DNA of 64,000 bases from Doryteuthis pealeii (Eukaryota > Mollusca > Cephalopoda > Myopsida > Loliginidae): the NCBI GenBank assembly GCA_023376005.1, contig CM042150.1, positions 72,894,578-72,958,577 on the forward strand, read 5' to 3'. Of the stretch, positions 60,682 through 64,000 are shown in pieces. The position numbers and the translations under genes are program-made. Every line of letters begins with the position of its first letter. The stretch's first letter is position 1. The notes below the pieces were generated by a model. The model made no database searches. It was not told the origin of the DNA and saw nothing but the letters and a program-made list of their open reading frames with translations.

Positions 60682-60690
60682 CATGTACAT
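59872..60690. repeat. Cluster of TA/GT microsatellites
   Basis: Five arrays lie close together: 59872-59921, 59998-60029, 60424-60460, 60538-60568, and a compound TA/GT region to 60690. Between them are short unique segments. One (60031-60115) carries a ctacatcagtcaggcacc / aggtttcacccgaatc motif and another (60461-60537) a small hairpin (cttcttcacagaagaag). They may be ends of repeats that carry TA tails. All open frames here are artefacts. Confidence 0.9.
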
Positions 60691-60999
60691 ATTTTTATTA
60701 CATATGTCTGTTATTTTCTTAGATAATAAACAAAACATGTTTTGTTGCTCACCTCCTTTTTCAAACTAACAAATAACATTTCCTTCACCCAGGAATGGAA
60801 TTTCATTTAACAAGTTTAACATAAGATTCTATTTCTATAATTTTATATATGATATTCTTCTGTTGATATATAAAAAAGTTGCACATACATGGATACCCAT
60901 TTTGTTTTATATTGGAGAATGATAATGGACCAAATTCATGAATTTGGCTACTAGCACAAAACAGCTAAAATGGCACATTGTACCAGTGTATTTTGATAG

Positions 61000-63900
61000 A
61001 GCATCTTAAGGCGTTTACTTAAAGCTATTTTCAGTCCAATAAATACCAACTATAGATTTTATATAGTGACTTGACATTGAGCTTTTTAATTGTTGAATGC
61101 AGCTTTTAACGAAGAAGAATAGAAATTTCAATTCTATTAGTAATTCACTATGCAGCACAGATTTCAGCATCTTTTCAGATATTCAGTTGCATGAAAACAT
61201 TAGATTGCTGAAATAAAATTAATTGGAACTGATATTTAAAAAATATTTTTCAACAATTAAAGTAGCAGTAAAAGAATTACACAAAAAGAAAAGGATACAC
61301 TTTAATGTTGTCTATATTTTTTAACTAATCAAATTTCGAGGACAATTTGAATGCAAAAGATACTATTGAAACCAATTAACAGATAAATTGGGAGAAAAAT
61401 TAGAAGGTATATTTATTTAAAAAGGTAAAATGTTTATGAATTAAGAAATTTTTAGAATTATTTTCAGAATGTACTAAACAAGTCAAAGATAAGCTTTGAA
61501 AAGATAAGATTTTAAATAAAGTGACCACTTTTTATGGCCACAATAGACAGAAATATAACATTACATTTTGTGTGAAATGAAAAACATTGTTGAGTTAATG
61601 TTTATGGCAGAGGTGACCAAACTGCATGTCTTTGACCTTTCAAAAACAGCTCATAGAAAATTCTAGAGAATTCAAATATTCTAGAAATTTCAACCTGAAT
61701 CCAGAGCAACAAATGTACCAGTTGTTGTAAAGAAAACTTGTGAAAACCATGTCTGTCTTTTTCTACTTTTCTTTCTTATCTAAATTTTGTTCATATCCTG
61801 TGGCTCTCAAATATCTGAGCTTTAACATTTGTGGCTTTTACATTAAGCAAGTTTGGCCACCCCTGGTGGTAATTGTTCATACTACAGATGTAAACCAACA
61901 TGATCTTTTTAGTTTTAACATTTTGATGACTACAAAAAAGGTCATCATTTTTGCTTTCTGGCTAGGAAATTTTCAGCTAGTTGTCTATGTTATACAGTTA
62001 AACAAAAAGATAAAAATAAACTAAAAACATGCATTTGTGTTTCATTTGTAACCATAGAAAATTTGGTGAACATAACTTTTGATATCCTATGATAGATAAA
62101 AAAAAAAAAGAAAAGTTATTTGATGAATTGTAATAAGTATAATAAAGTTTATAATATGAAATGATTTCATAATGCAATCAATAGAGCAGTATGTTTTAAA
62201 CAATGTCTTTCAGTCATGTGGATTTATATAAATGTTTGTCATATTATATCATCTTTAACATTATCTCTTTTACTAACAATGATTTACCATTTCCCATTTT
62301 TCTACTAGAGTAGATACACACAAGGAAAGAACATTTTCTTGTACTTTTAAGAATATTTTTCATGCAAAGAATAATATAAATTTAATGGATGACATTCTGA
62401 GGTAATTGTGTTTTTGAAAGCATCTTAAAATACAAAGAATCTCATCCGTCTAGTTTGTGTGTCTTTTGCTATTTTCATTGATCTACAAGGATTTTATGAA
62501 ACAGGAAGTGAAAGGAAGAACAATTCTGAAAGATAAGAGCTTGAAAGATGAAGAAAACAAATTCATACACGGATCATAAAGAATTTTGATACTTTTGATA
62601 TATTCCTTATGGAAACTGTGAATAAATATTTTAAGCTGTTTTATTACAAGTAGATCAATACTGGCTACAAAAAACCCAAGACAGAGAAACTCACAGTATT
62701 TTCTAGCTGATTGCACAATACCTTTAGAAACAGATTCTGATAGATAATCAATATTATTACAGAAAAAAAAAACTGTTAGGGTCCCATCTATAGGTGAAAT
62801 AGATCTGTTTGAAAATTACTAGAAATACTTGAAACTACATAACTGTGTGCAAATTATTTGTATAAAGAATGAATTTATTGAAGCTATAATTGTTTATAAA
62901 TGATTTATTAAATACTTGAGAAAAAAACTTTGGTATCAATGAGGTTAAACGAACTAACCAACTTTTAATAATCAGGAATTCACAATGAATATGTTAAAGT
63001 TGTTTAATTCTATCACCAATAAATAACAGAAAGTGTTCACCACTAAAGAAAATATAGAAATGTCTAAAAATTTGTAAGAAAGATGGGGGGGGGGTGCGCT
63101 ATGTGATTGTCAATCCATGTAATGAATTTACAGGTACAAAATATCTGTCTAGTTTTATACAAGTCTGGATTGAGAACTTTCTCAGCAATACTCAAATAAT
63201 ACTTTGAAAAATGAATACTAACCACATTAAAACTAAAACAGATTAATTTTCTTTTTGCTAAAAATAAAGTGAAAATTTGTTAAAGTTCAAAGAATGAGTG
63301 TATCTTGAAATCAATTCACTTGTTATGGCTAGGGTTCACTGTCATCTCTGCTATATTTGTAAGAAATCTATATTCCAAATCTATTTTAGACTAAAATATA
63401 AGGAGTCAATGTAGACTGTAGCTTGATTTTGCATTGATTACATTTGAAGTTTAAGAGGTTTAAACTTTTGGTAGGAAAGGAAGAATATATGTTTCAGAAT
63501 TGTGTGCAAATTTGAGTTTTTTTATGCCAATAAAAAATTAAAACAAATTCAAATCTTGTACACCAATTCAGATGTTATCAAATGAACTGTTTGCAGAATC
63601 AAATCATTTTAATAGTTTTCAAGAAATTTAATATATTTTTTAAATATACAGGAAGTAAAACATTTAATGATTTTGTTAGGTGTTTTCAACAACTAATATC
63701 TAATATCATTATAGGTATAGATAATGAAAAATGAGAACCATATATAAAAATATAAAGAAAAAAGTACTTATCAAGAAATCCCTAAAACTTTTAAAATCAT
63801 AAAAAACTTTAAATAATACAATGTATAACAAAAATAATCTTTAATAATTTTAATAAACCTATTCATTTTCTGTAGGATCTCAGAAAAAAAAAGTCAAGTT

Positions 63901-64000
63901 AATTGAAGTTTTCCTATACTTAAATATTAAATTTCATGTATGTTTTTGAAATAATTTACTTTGTTATTTCTGTTATTGTATTTAAATGTTGGTTCCTTTT
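61000..64000. other. AT-rich sequence, nothing recognised beyond one old repeat
   Basis: Apart from 61855-62040, no exon, RNA gene or element is supported. A G run (63084-63092) and A runs near 62099 and 62762 are present. Confidence 0.5.
61855..62040 (+). repeat. Old dispersed repeat, partner of 47470-47670
   Basis: It has the same landmark order as 47470-47670 with many differences. The 94-codon open frame across it is hydrophobic and not conserved in the partner, so it is not treated as a gene. Confidence 0.4.

Overview
This is a eukaryotic, strongly AT-rich window with no bacterial-style gene organisation. The best-supported reading is an invertebrate, most likely a mollusc and probably a coleoid cephalopod such as an octopus. 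The grounds are one giant intron, abundant tRNA-derived SINEs, very many (TA)n and (GT)n arrays, a 5S rRNA-derived repeat, a mariner relic and an RLE-type non-LTR retrotransposon. The species assignment is inference. The window alone proves only that it is animal nuclear DNA.

Only one host gene is visible, on the minus strand. Its two small coding exons lie at 39563-39643 (27 codons) and 5254-5385 (44 codons). Both are phase 0 and flanked by good GT/AG splice sites. Joined, they encode the end of an L27 domain and the linker leading into the PDZ domain of a membrane-associated guanylate kinase (MAGUK p55) of the MPP3/MPP4/MPP7 type. The intron between them is 34,177 bp. The PDZ, SH3 and guanylate kinase exons should lie left of position 1. 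The exons for the earlier part of the protein should lie right of 39643, but I could not find them in this window.

Everything else is intronic or flanking DNA. From left to right: an old dispersed repeat (225-660); a 5S rRNA-derived SINE between microsatellites (3.2-3.6 kb); a tRNA-SINE with a perfect 19-bp target-site duplication (4.2-4.4 kb); an internally deleted mariner transposon (10.8-11.15 kb); SINEs at 12.4, 13.9, 15.3 and 20.7 kb; a near-perfect 221-bp palindrome (14.94-15.16 kb); a 386-bp foldback MITE (20.1-20.5 kb); a 202-bp tandem duplication (22.0-22.4 kb); two GC-rich structured repeats (29.7 and 36.8 kb); and a probable LTR, a SINE and a 1.6-kb purine minisatellite back to back (31.7-34.8 kb). 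Right of the 39.6-kb exon there are a 31-bp tandem array (48.2-48.5 kb), a 5'-truncated R4/Dong-like retrotransposon set in TAA repeats with a second 3' end behind it (53.2-54.8 kb), a SINE cluster (57.2-58.8 kb) and a microsatellite cluster (59.9-60.7 kb).

Most long open frames here are artefacts of TA, GT or purine repeats. The only long frame that encodes a recognisable protein is the retrotransposon fragment at 53.2-54.4 kb. I saw no sign of a new biological system. The items most worth a second look are the TAA-targeted retrotransposon pair, the 5S-derived SINE, the nearly cytosine-free minisatellite and the foldback element.
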